Of a DNA stretch of 64,000 bases, positions 12,639 through 20,136 are shown one piece after another. The notes beneath the pieces were generated by a model that was given only the letters and a program-made list of their open reading frames with translations, had not been told where the DNA came from and did not search any database. This DNA is from Pogonophryne albipinna. Its lineage: Eukaryota; Chordata; Actinopteri; Perciformes; Artedidraconidae. Every line of letters starts with the position of its first letter. The stretch's first letter is position 1. A program made the position numbers and the translations under genes. Where the stretch lies: positions 16,460,107 through 16,524,106 of the forward strand of contig CM053256.1 in the NCBI GenBank assembly GCA_028583405.1, read 5' to 3'.

Positions 12639-13103
12639 TTATACTGATTGTAACATCCCCAGGACTGTCTCCAGCTTAGAATTCCCCATATTACTGGAAA
12701 TATCATGATGGAGTTTTTTCACTTCAGTCAAAATATTCATGTGTATGCTGTTTTCGACACAAAGATGCATTACATCTACAAACAGAGCATACAATGAGAG
12801 CACATGATACACTTTTGATGTTTGTTTCATTTCTTTGGTAATGTTACAGAATGTTTCGGAAAATGAAGATTCCAGGACCACTTTAAATGTCTCGTTTACA
12901 ATCGTTTCCCAATGACCCGTAATAGTACTGGCAGAACGAACGATATCCAAAATGTCTTCCAGTTTACAAACTTCAGTCATTCTGTTTACACAGGGGTCAC
13001 TACTCATTCTGTTTTCCATCGTCCTCATCACCACACTTATTAAAAGGGTATTGACTACATTATGATCAATATATACAGAGCGTTTTGCATAGTAGTTTCC
13101 CAT
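12639..13103 (-). CDS. hypothetical 154-residue all-helical protein of the Polinton-type element
   Basis: This is an intact frame from ATG (13101-13103) to TAA (12639-12641). I do not recognise the family with confidence. The sequence is rich in amphipathic helix-like stretches, has no signal peptide and has six cysteines. Two stretches are suggestive: ITGHWETIV near residues 61-69, and a hydrophobic helix VYHVLSLYALFVDVMHLCVE near residues 97-116 followed by an acidic/basic helix. Size and helix pattern are compatible with small viral Bcl-2-like apoptosis regulators, which some DNA viruses and adintoviruses carry, but no canonical BH1 signature (NWGR) is visible, so this is only a hypothesis. 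It is the last gene of the minus-strand group and is followed by an AATAAA. The intact frame contrasts with the broken neighbour at 13175-13677. Confidence 0.6.
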   Translation of the reverse strand: MGNYYAKRSVYIDHNVVNTLLISVVMRTMENRMSSDPCVNRMTEVCKLEDILDIVRSASTITGHWETIVNETFKVVLESSFSETFCNITKEMKQTSKVYHVLSLYALFVDVMHLCVENSIHMNILTEVKKLHHDISSNMGNSKLETVLGMLQSV

Positions 13104-13174
13104 TTTTTATTTTACTTTAAAGAAAAAAAGTCAATGTATCGAACAAATCCCTGGCTTCAGTCAACTGCTGGTTA

Positions 13175-13677
13175 TTAGTCTTCTTCTTCTCCATCCAACT
13201 CGGCATGGATCTTTTCAAGTCTCTCCTTGAGGCGTCTGCAATTTTTGAGATTGTGAAGAAAAGCCTCCGAAGCGCCTTAGATCCTCCAATCATCCGTGAA
13301 AATGTCTTTATCAATAAGAGTCTGGTCGATCTCAGTAATGAAGTCGGTGAGCCAGAGTCTTTTCATTTACGCTTTGTAATTGTTTCTGAAGAAAAATCGG
13401 GCATGTCATTCAGAAAATCGTGTTGCCTCTGGCCGGGGTGACTGACTCGGCATCCGTTGCAGATTTCTTCTCTGTACCGATGTATCACCCTCCCCACAAT
13501 ATCAACCAACACCGATTTCACTGTGTCCATAAACAGAGACGTCTTGGCCCCAGGAGTAACATCAGCAGCAGTAGTACTGCAAGATTCGGGTGTCCAAAAT
13601 GGTGGTGATGATGGTAGTCCAGGAGTCTGTTCCTGGCTGCAACTCGCGGGGGGAGTCTTGGTTTTTCTCAAATCCAT
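13175..13677 (-). pseudogene. decayed gene with CxxC...HPxQxxH zinc-like motif
   Basis: From an ATG at 13675-13677 the frame runs about 90 residues: a Pro/Ser/Thr-rich start, a helix (VKSVLVDIVGRVIHRYREE), and then ICNGCRVSHPGQRQHDF, a Cys/His cluster that looks like a small zinc site. The position after QRQH, where a last cysteine might be expected, is Phe. Just after this cluster (about 13405-13415) the coding signal moves to another frame, which continues to TAA 13175-13177 with a plausible charged C-terminus (ending GEEED). That frame is broken by stops at 13367-13369 and 13277-13279. One frameshift plus two stops mark it as dead. I believe similar CNGC...HP proteins occur in teleost parasitic elements, but cannot verify this here, and the function is unknown. 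Confidence 0.6.
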
Positions 13678-13693
13678 GGCTAGTTTACAACGG

Positions 13694-13857
13694 TCGTCTT
13701 AGTGGGGTCCTTCGTTTTAGATGATTTTCTGAGTGGAGGGTGGGACTTATTGCGTTGAATGGGGGGAGTCATCTGGAGAATTGAAAGTTTTTTAAAAAGG
13801 TCTTTAAGCGTTGTAGCTTTTTCATCTATCATTTCCAACCAAGCAGCAATAGGTCAA
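13694..13857 (-). pseudogene. fragment of a third copy of the 267-residue gene (C-terminal end)
   Basis: The plus-strand sequence here resembles 17284-17450: both have the motif TTGTAGCTTTTTCATC, the (G)TCTTTAAG context and the block around GTGGGACTTATTG/GTGTGACTTGTTA. On the minus strand it reads MIDEKATTLKDLF, close to MIDEKATKLKELF in the gene at 17317-18120. Only about 50 codons remain. The frame runs to a stop just before, and overlapping the leader of, the decayed gene at 13175-13677. The copy is clearly more diverged than the duplicate at 18217-18799. Confidence 0.7.
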
Positions 13858-13965
13858 ATTTAAGAATAAGTAATAGTTTGTCAAGATTTTACGGAAAAAG
13901 TCAAAAGTATAGTTTGTCAGAAATATGGAAAAGTCATTGTGTACAAATAGCAGAGGTGGGACCAA

Positions 13966-14100
13966 GTCATTGTTTTGCAAGTCCGAGTCAAGTCTCAAGT
14001 CTTTGCGCTCAAGTCCGAGTCAAGTCTCAAGTCTTTGCGCTCAAGTCCGAGTCAAGTCTCAAGTCAGGATGGGCAAGTTCAAGTCAAGTCCAAGTCCTAA
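13966..14100. repeat. subterminal CAAGTC repeats of the hAT element
   Basis: CAAGTC occurs many times here, including a direct duplication of a block of about 32 bp (GTCCGAGTCAAGTCTCAAGT and onward, near 13981 and 14013). The same motif and its variant GAGTC recur in the right subterminal region, 16510-16680. Clustered subterminal hexamers are the usual transposase-binding arrangement of hAT elements. The binding role is inferred. Confidence 0.75.
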
Positions 14101-14843
14101 ACTTTGACAAAACGAGTCATAAACAAGTCATTATGTGCTTTTCATCAAATGTAATGACATCGATCAACAGAATAATACTTAATAATCAAACCGCTCTTTA
14201 TTAGTCACATTAATCATTTAATAATCAATTTTCTCTCTGCTGGTAAAGTAACGTGTTTTTTTCTATTTTAAGAGGGATCAGTAAGGTAAGGCTACCGTGA
14301 CGGTTTGATTCAGAAGGAGTTTAATGTATAAGATCCCTGATGTTGAGGTAACCAGAATGTTTATTTCCACTGTGTACAACATGTTGTAAGGGACCCACAA
14401 TCTATCTTTATGCAAGGGATAATGTGCAGCCAGGCGGTCTCTATGGGGAAAAGAACACCTGAATCTAGATCCCTCTGCAGGTGGTACTTTAACTATATTT
14501 TGATGCTAATACTTTTCTACTTTTACTTGTAACATTTTGAATGCAGGACTTTTTATTGTACAGGGTTCCTGCAGGTTTCGCCAACTCAAATTTAAGACTT
14601 TTTAACACCTTTTTAACACCACGTTGAATAGAATTTAAGACCTATTTCACGGCAATAAAGTATGAAGGAAAATGTATATGAAAGAAGAAATACGTCCCAT
14701 AATCACTTACAAAGTAAATGTATTCATGTTCAACATAAGAACAGTGACTGAACATAACAGCATAACAGTACATAACTGTGTTAGCGTGTTAGACAAAAAG
14801 TGTGTATGTGTGTGTGTCTGTGTGTGCTTGAGTGTGTGTGTGT

Positions 14844-15206
14844 TAGGGCTGTGCAATTAATCATATTTTAATCGCAATTACGATTTTGGCCTGCCACAAT
14901 TACGAAAACAACATAATCGAAAAAACCGATTATTTTGCTTTGCTAGGTTGTGACAGTGCACTACAACATATTTGATCTAATTAATTTTGTACTAATGTAT
15001 CATTTATTTAATTAATTGTTGTATTGGTTTTTCAGTTGAATTATACGTTCAGGGTAATCAACAGTTAAAAAGATACTGTTCAAATTATTATTTGTTTTAA
15101 AGTTCAATAAATGGATGTTTTCAAAGTCAATGAATAATCGTATTTAATAATCATGATATTAATTATTGACCAACATAATCTTGATTATTGCCATAATCGA
15201 GCAGCC

Positions 15207-15209
<3 letters not shown>
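14844..15209. mobile_element. 366-bp TAGGGCTG-ended element inserted in a (TG)n tract
   Basis: The left end TAGGGCTGTGCAATTAATC and the reverse complement of the right end TAGGGCTGCTCGATTATGG form an imperfect inverted repeat. AATCG/CGATTA motifs recur in both subterminal regions. The flanks are GTGTGTGT on both sides (14836-14843 and 15210-15217), consistent with an 8-bp duplication, although the surrounding microsatellite would give the same look by itself. No coding capacity is seen. Confidence 0.75.

Positions 15210-15290
<81 letters not shown>
15210..15290 (+). repeat. (TG)n microsatellite
   Basis: About 40 TG units directly abut the right end of the TAGGGCTG element. Short interrupted TG runs lie on its other side (14803-14843), so the element landed within the microsatellite. 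Confidence 0.97.
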
Positions 15291-15292
<2 letters not shown>

Positions 15293-16693
15293 TCTGAGAG
15301 AGAGAGTGACAAGAGCTATATTCAGAGCTCTGCTGCCTTGGCTACACTATTTCATCGTTGCTGTTGTATGATTGGTGTTTAGCTACGGTATTTAGCGTCT
15401 ACAGCACCTCCGCTTTTAGGGTTGACGTAGACCCAAACTTCGCCCGGAGGTCCCCCGGTGTTGTTGCGGGAGCTGCTGCACTAGCTAACGCTCCATTAGC
15501 TGCTGCTCCACTAGCTAACGCTACATTAGCAAAACAAACGCTAATTTCTTTTGCAAAAGGTGCGGCGGGCTTCAAACACGTTCTCTCCACTGGTTTCAAC
15601 CAAGCACTAAATTAGATGTTTTCTAACCAAATACAGTTGAACTTACACTTCCCCATATTTATTTGTAGGCTAAATAGATTCGAAGATAGGCTACATGAGC
15701 TAAAGCTTGGTTGCTAGGTTACTAGCTGGGTGTTCTCCAATAAGGGGCCGGGGGAAACAAAGTTAGTGATTACTGGTTCCATGTTGATTTAATTCAATAC
15801 AAATTGTTGGGGGGAACTGAAAGGCTATTACCGTACTGGTTACTTTGCAGCCCGGACATTTCCCCCAAAACACATTTAGACACTATCGCAACACAGAAGT
15901 ACCTTTCAAATCCGATCATTTTTAAGACCTTCTAAATCATATTTAAGACCTTTTTAAGGCCTTAAATTCAGATTATCAAATGTAAGACTTTTTAAGACTT
16001 GTTAAGACCCCGTGGGAACCCTGATTGTAACTTTTTTAATTGTCTGAACTTCTCCCACCTCTGACAATAAATCCTGAGTGGTTACCAAAAAAAAACCCTG
16101 CTCTGAAGGTTATTTTCATTTTACAAATCCTGCACTCAGCTTTGCTTTCTCCAACATCATTGAAAAGCAGCCAGATGCTGCTTATTTTTTCGGTTTTCGC
16201 TCATTTCTTGACTTTTTCCGACGCGCTTGCATTTAAATCCGGCTCCCCGTCTTCCCGTCGCTCTGTGCAGCTGGCCTGTACCACTACACATGCTGTGCCC
16301 CCCACACTTCTTTCACATAATGGTATGATCCTAGTGTGTCCTCGCATATGATTGGCCGCATGGTGGCCCAGCTAAATAAAGACCCGCCCCTGCCTGCAAG
16401 GATTCTCAGCAAGAGTAGGAGCGGCTGAAGATTCTGCTTTCCCCGACGGGAGTCTGCTCTTCTAACGGCAGCTCGCGATCAGCGTGTTGGAGACCTCTGA
16501 ATTAAAGTATCAAGTCACCTCAAGTCAGAAGGCTCAAGTCCAAGTCAAGTCCCGAGTCATTGGTGTTCAAGTCCAAGTCGAGTCGCAAGTGTTTTGTGAT
16601 GTTGTCAAGTCGAGTCTCAAGTCATCAAATTTGTGACTCGAGTCTGACTCGAGTCCAAGTCATGTGACTCGAGTCCACACCTCTGACAAATAG

Positions 16694-17283
16694 TATGTTG
16701 AAAATCAAAAGAAAGAAACTAAATTCATTTCAAATTAATGAATATTTTACCCAGTTCTAAAGTTTTGCACCCCTTAAAGAAAACCCCATTCCTTACCAAG
16801 TACTTCATATTATACCCTTTGTTAAGTGTTGCATACATCAAGGTGTATCTTAAAGTATCTTGGTAGCAGAAAATAACTAAAATATGTAAGGTTATCAGAA
16901 AAGAAAAAAACTTGTTTAACTGAACAAGTGTTTTAAAACAAAAAAAACCTGCCATTAAAAGAAACCGAATTGTGCCCCCTAAACCATTTGTATTATATTT
17001 TTGTTTTCCTAATAAAGACAGAGTCACCTGAATTAATTTTGTCTCCATACCTTTTTTTTTTTTTTTTTTTTACATTTTGTAACAATCTTTAAACATTTGT
17101 AGAGAACAAACACTGTGGTTAAAATGAGTGTCTTTATGACGTCTCTCACACCGTTGGTATTTTTCACAAAATTCATTTTTAAACACATCATCTTGATACA
17201 GAGATAACACATTTTCGTAAGACAACCCCGACGCTCTTTTACATAGGTAGAAAACACAAAGCTTTTCTTTGAGGGGTGCTTAG
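16694..17283. other. AT-rich spacer of the Polinton-type element
   Basis: The stretch between the hAT insertion and the 267-residue gene is AT-rich with a T20 tract at 17053-17072. Two minus-strand open frames (16725-17048 and 17033-17257) are lysine/leucine-rich, partly encoded by the homopolymer, and match nothing I recognise. I do not call them genes. Confidence 0.5.
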
Positions 17284-17316
17284 TTTTAAATGATCTGGTG
17301 AGGAGGGTGTGACTTG

Positions 17317-18120
17317 TTATGTTGAGTGGGAGGCGGAGTCCTCTGCAAAAGTGAGAGTCTTTTTCACCAGTATAATGTCCATCAATGTCTGACTCTGTTT
17401 AAAAAGTTCTTTAAGCTTTGTAGCTTTTTCATCAATCATTTTCAGCCAAGCAGTCAGAGGCACCCGCAAGGATGTCTGAAAAACCCCGCATGTAGAGTTG
17501 AAATACTCCAAAACAAAATCATCAGAGGGGTCCTTCCCCAGCGTCACCAAACGGCTTGCGCGGTAATACCATCGCTCCAATGGTCCGCTTTTAGTTTCCC
17601 AGACGGTGCTTGTCAGGACTCTTCTCACTTCTGGCGGCGGGGAAATATCTCCTTCTTCTTCCTCCACATTGAGGGGCAGCGGTGAAAACTCTTCTTTGAT
17701 CTCGCATGCTGTCTGCGTTTCTTTGCTTTTCTTTGCAAATATCTTGTACACCGCTGGTTCCACTATGGTTTCTTGATGCACTATTTCTTCCGATACAGTG
17801 GTTGCGTGGAGATCTCTGGAAGACACCAGAGTTAACACAGCCCAATCTGTTGAGGTCAGTGTCGCTTTAACACTACTGGGTCCATACGTTTCTCCATTCT
17901 TCAGATTGTAGAAATGCAGTTCATTCGCCATATAGTTGAATACATAACCCCAAACATCGCCATTTTTCAGAGTCCATTCTTCATGAAGTTCTTCGGCTGG
18001 AGGCGTCTGAACCCGGCACAGATACTGCATTCGTTTCTTGATTGGCGCTCCGGACGGATGGTGGTAAGTTGTCACAGGCGTCTCGCTGATTAAACCCATA
18101 TCGAGGCGTCTCTTGGCCAT
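17317..18120 (-). CDS. hypothetical 267-residue protein with two possible PC4-like domains
   Basis: I take the start at ATG 18118-18120 (MAKRRLDMGL). The open frame extends upstream to 18348, but that part runs into a duplicated gene end and is probably not coding. The N-terminus is basic (KRR, KKR: nuclear-targeting-like). Residues 56-100 (ELHFYNLKNGETYGP, then LTSTDWAVLTLV) and 184-240 (DFVLEYFNSTCGVFQTSLRV, then PLTAWLKMIDE) each look like beta strands followed by a helix opened by a conserved Trp (W93, W225), which recalls the ssDNA-binding PC4/p15 fold. A Glu/Pro-rich linker (about 140-165) joins them. The frame is intact. Homology to PC4 is my inference from pattern; a replication or transcription cofactor role would follow but is unproven. 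Partial copies lie at 18217-18799 and 13694-13857. Confidence 0.65.
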   Translation of the reverse strand: MAKRRLDMGLISETPVTTYHHPSGAPIKKRMQYLCRVQTPPAEELHEEWTLKNGDVWGYVFNYMANELHFYNLKNGETYGPSSVKATLTSTDWAVLTLVSSRDLHATTVSEEIVHQETIVEPAVYKIFAKKSKETQTACEIKEEFSPLPLNVEEEEGDISPPPEVRRVLTSTVWETKSGPLERWYYRASRLVTLGKDPSDDFVLEYFNSTCGVFQTSLRVPLTAWLKMIDEKATKLKELFKQSQTLMDIILVKKTLTFAEDSASHST

Positions 18121-18216
18121 TTTTCTTTTTTGAAAGGTGACTTGGTGAGTGGAAATGACTGGCTTGTTATTTAGTTTGAGCGTATTTCTTTTTTCATCTA
18201 TTTCCACCCCCTTACT

Positions 18217-18799
18217 TTTAAATGATCTGGTGAGGAGGGCGGGACTTGTTATGTTGAGTGGGAGGCGGAGCCCTCTGTAAAAGTGAGAGTCTTTTTCACC
18301 AGTCAAACCTTTTTTGTTGCATACAGCAAATTCTAATATTACCCCCATACAACCTCATATAACTTCATATTGGGCTTCCTTATAGTTGTGTGAAGTAATT
18401 ATAAAAAAGACAAAGATCATGGGGGGGCAATAGGATATTTTATTATTTCCCTCTTTATGTATTTGAAAGTACACAACCGGAAAACAAATCTGCCACTTCC
18501 TCACAGAGCCCCTCCTCCAACACACATGAACGCGCGCACATGACCAAAGAGGGCACGAGATAAGTTTGTGCACAGATCTTCGGCTGTAGGCGTCTGAACC
18601 CCGCACAGATGCTGCATTCGTTTCTTGACTGGCGCTCCGGACGGATGGCGGTAAGTTGTCACAGGCGTCTCGCTGATTAAACCCATATCGAGGCGTCTCT
18701 TGGCCATTTTTCTTTTTTGAAAGGTGACTTGGTGAGTGGAAATGACTGGCTTGTTAATTAGTTTGAGCGTATTTTTTTTTTCATCTATTTCCACCCCCC
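18217..18799 (-). pseudogene. tandem partial duplicate of the 267-residue gene, middle missing
   Basis: Positions 18577-18799 repeat 17990-18211 (the N-terminal coding part and its leader) with about seven differences. Positions 18217-18303 repeat 17284-17371 (the C-terminal end) with about four. The middle of this copy is replaced by an unrelated AT-rich stretch (18304-18576). The two copies lie head to tail. The near-identity shows a recent duplication, followed or accompanied by deletion of the middle. The start codon (18708) and first residues survive, but the frame ends near 18501. Confidence 0.85.
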
Positions 18800-18819
18800 A
18801 CTATCTGCTGGCCTCATAT

Positions 18820-19445
18820 CGTGTGACAGGAAGGGGTGGAGAAAAGGGGGAGAGGCCTGGGCTGTGAGGGGGCGGGGGTTAGACAGTCTCACGCATAACT
18901 TCAAAGAGACACATAGATTAACATCAGAGGCTTATAACACACTGGTGTGAAATCACACCGGCCTGTTATAACACCTCAACCCTCACATCAAAGGGCAAAC
19001 ATCAAAGGCTAATTAGATTAGACAACAAAAGGGCTCTGAGGGGGACAGGGGGCAGACAGTCTCACGCATAACTTCAAAGAGACTGCCTTAATCAACACCT
19101 AGATTAACATCAGAGGCTGAAATCACACCTACCTGTTATACACCTCAACCCCTCACATCAAAGGATTAGACTACAAAGGGGTGTGAGGGGGCAGGGGCCA
19201 GACAGCATAACTTCAAAGAGACTGCCTTAATCAACACATCAAAGGATTAGACAACAAAGGCACTACACAGGGGGGGTTTTCACACCTACCTGTTATAACA
19301 CCTCACCCCTCACATCAAAGGATCTCGAACAAAAGGGAGGCGGGACTTAGCTCATTAACATAATTGTACCCCCTCACATCAAAGGATCTCGAATAATGGG
19401 AGGCGGGACTTAGCTCATTTGCATAATCGGGGGCATGTCACCTGT
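18820..19445. repeat. irregular iterated motifs inside the right terminus (possible control region)
   Basis: CTCACATCAAAGG occurs four to five times (near 18983, 19154, 19309 and 19371). CATAACTTCAAAGAGAC occurs three times (near 18894, 19064 and 19206). TTAATCAACAC and ACCTGTTATA(A)CACCTCA recur between them. GGCGGGACTTAGCTCATT is duplicated near 19340 and 19403. The units are spaced irregularly, unlike the left array. All genes of the element read away from this end, so a promoter or origin role is plausible but only inferred. Confidence 0.75.
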
Positions 19446-19449
19446 CACT

Positions 19450-19494
19450 TTTCATGCATACTAATGTGATTGAAACAGTATGATTAATACTACT
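19450..19494 (-). repeat. right terminal inverted repeat of the Polinton-type element
   Basis: Exact reverse complement of 11254-11298. It is followed directly by the target duplication AACTTG. Confidence 0.95.
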
Positions 19495-19524
19495 AACTTG
19501 CAAAGCAACGTACGTAACAGTAAC

Positions 19525-19700
19525 TAAAGGTACAAAATAAATGTAGTGGAGTACACCATTTATCTCTGAATTGTAGTGCAATATAAGTACAAAGAAGCAT
19601 ACAATTGAAATACTCATATAAAGTATACATATCTAAAAATTGTATTTAAGTATAATACTTGAGAAAATGTACTTAGTTACTTTACACTTACATATGTGAT
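19525..19700. repeat. hAT-like relic that received the solo LTR
   Basis: This continues the sequence interrupted at 11100 (AAAATCTGTAAA + GTAAC + TAAAGGTACAAAATAAATG). It contains TAAGTATAATACTTGAG and ends ACTTAGTTACTTTAC, matching the common teleost repeat of ACTTTTACTTGAGTA motifs. The termini are decayed. Confidence 0.55.
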
Positions 19701-20023
19701 ACATTTACATGGCTATCAAATGCAATGATGCAACATAATTATAAAACAAAAGCTTTGAATTTTTCAAAAGATATTAGTAAAATGTGTAAAACTCTGGACA
19801 CTTTGGGTGTATTTTATAAATATGGTCATGAGAAAGAATAAATATCCTACAGGGATCAATAAAGTCACATATTGGATGAATGCACGGGTGTTTATGCAAT
19901 TTTGTGTATAAGTGTCTCTGTATACCAAGTGTTGTTTCACAGTGAGAGAGAGAACAATTGTGTGCACAATTAAAACACAAGCCATGAAATTGTGTTATTA
20001 GTGGGACACTGTAGCTACTTTGC

Positions 20024-20136
<113 letters not shown>

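Larger units (their letters stand above)
14561..16023. mobile_element. inverted-repeat DNA element (CAGGGTTCC ends), non-autonomous
   Basis: It starts CAGGGTTCCTGCAGG and ends CCCCGTGGGAACCCTG. Both subterminal regions are built of TTTAAGAC/TTAAGACC motifs in opposite orientation. The flanks share ATTGTA (14555-14560 and 16024-16029), and removing the element restores the host repeat. A 6-base match is shorter than the 8 expected for hAT, so the superfamily is left open. The interior holds a low-complexity block with repeated GCTAACGCT/ATTAGC motifs (15480-15545) and the nested element 14844-15209. Confidence 0.75.
14470..16063. repeat. relic of a second hAT-like repeat inside the hAT element
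   Basis: Positions 14470-14560 and 16024-16063 join into one sequence when 14561-16023 is removed. It has the motifs TTTTGATGCTAATACTTTT, TACTTTTACTTGTAAC and the end TTCTCCCACCTCTG. It matches, in reverse orientation, the relic at 6070-6100/6668-6720. A left end and target duplication were not found. Confidence 0.5.
13951..16685. mobile_element. hAT-type element, 2735 bp, with 8-bp target duplication
   Basis: It begins CAGAGGTGGGACCAAG and ends GAGTCCACACCTCTG, so the terminal inverted repeat is CAGAGGTG-like. The flanking 8-mers are identical, ACAAATAG at 13943-13950 and 16686-16693. Eight-base duplications with CAG...CTG ends are characteristic of hAT. Both subterminal regions (13966-14100 and 16510-16680) are dense in CAAGTC/GACTCG-type motifs. 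No transposase is seen, so it is non-autonomous. It sits inside the Polinton-type element and itself contains other insertions, which make up more than half of its length. Confidence 0.9.
11254..19494. mobile_element. Polinton/Maverick-type (adintovirus-like) element, reduced, 8.2 kb
   Basis: The element has perfect 45-bp terminal inverted repeats (11254-11298 and 19450-19494) that begin AGTAGTATTAATCATACTG. It is flanked by a 6-bp direct repeat AACTTG (11248-11253 and 19495-19500). Terminal AG and 6-bp duplications are the known signature of Polintons, and I know of no other superfamily that fits as well. It also carries a 2735-bp hAT insertion, so the original was about 5.5 kb, short of the usual 15-20 kb. 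I found no polymerase B, integrase, protease, packaging ATPase or capsid gene. The genes seen are all on the minus strand: a 267-residue protein and partial duplicates of it, a broken CxxC-type gene and a 154-residue helical protein. Tandem repeats lie inside both termini. The boundaries are firm; the superfamily is inferred. Confidence 0.78.
11101..19524. mobile_element. solo-LTR-like repeat (TG...CA) split by the Polinton-type element
   Basis: The left part begins TGTTACG at 11106 and the right part ends CGTAACA at 19519, a 7-bp terminal inverted repeat with canonical TG...CA ends. The flanking 5-mers are identical, GTAAC at 11101-11105 and at 19520-19524. Without the internal 8.2-kb insertion and one copy of its duplication the repeat is about 167 bp. 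Ends and a 5-bp duplication of this kind are typical of LTR retroelements. No internal retroelement genes or second LTR were seen, so it is read as a solo LTR. The family is unknown. Confidence 0.6.

Noticed and set aside
16725..17257. Two minus-strand frames in the Polinton-type element
   Set aside because: AT-rich, partly homopolymer-encoded (poly-Lys from T20), with no recognisable pattern.
18121..18348. N-terminal extension of the 267-residue protein to 343 residues
   Set aside because: The extension translates the duplicated C-terminal block in the wrong context; the ATG at 18120 begins the part shared in a sensible way.
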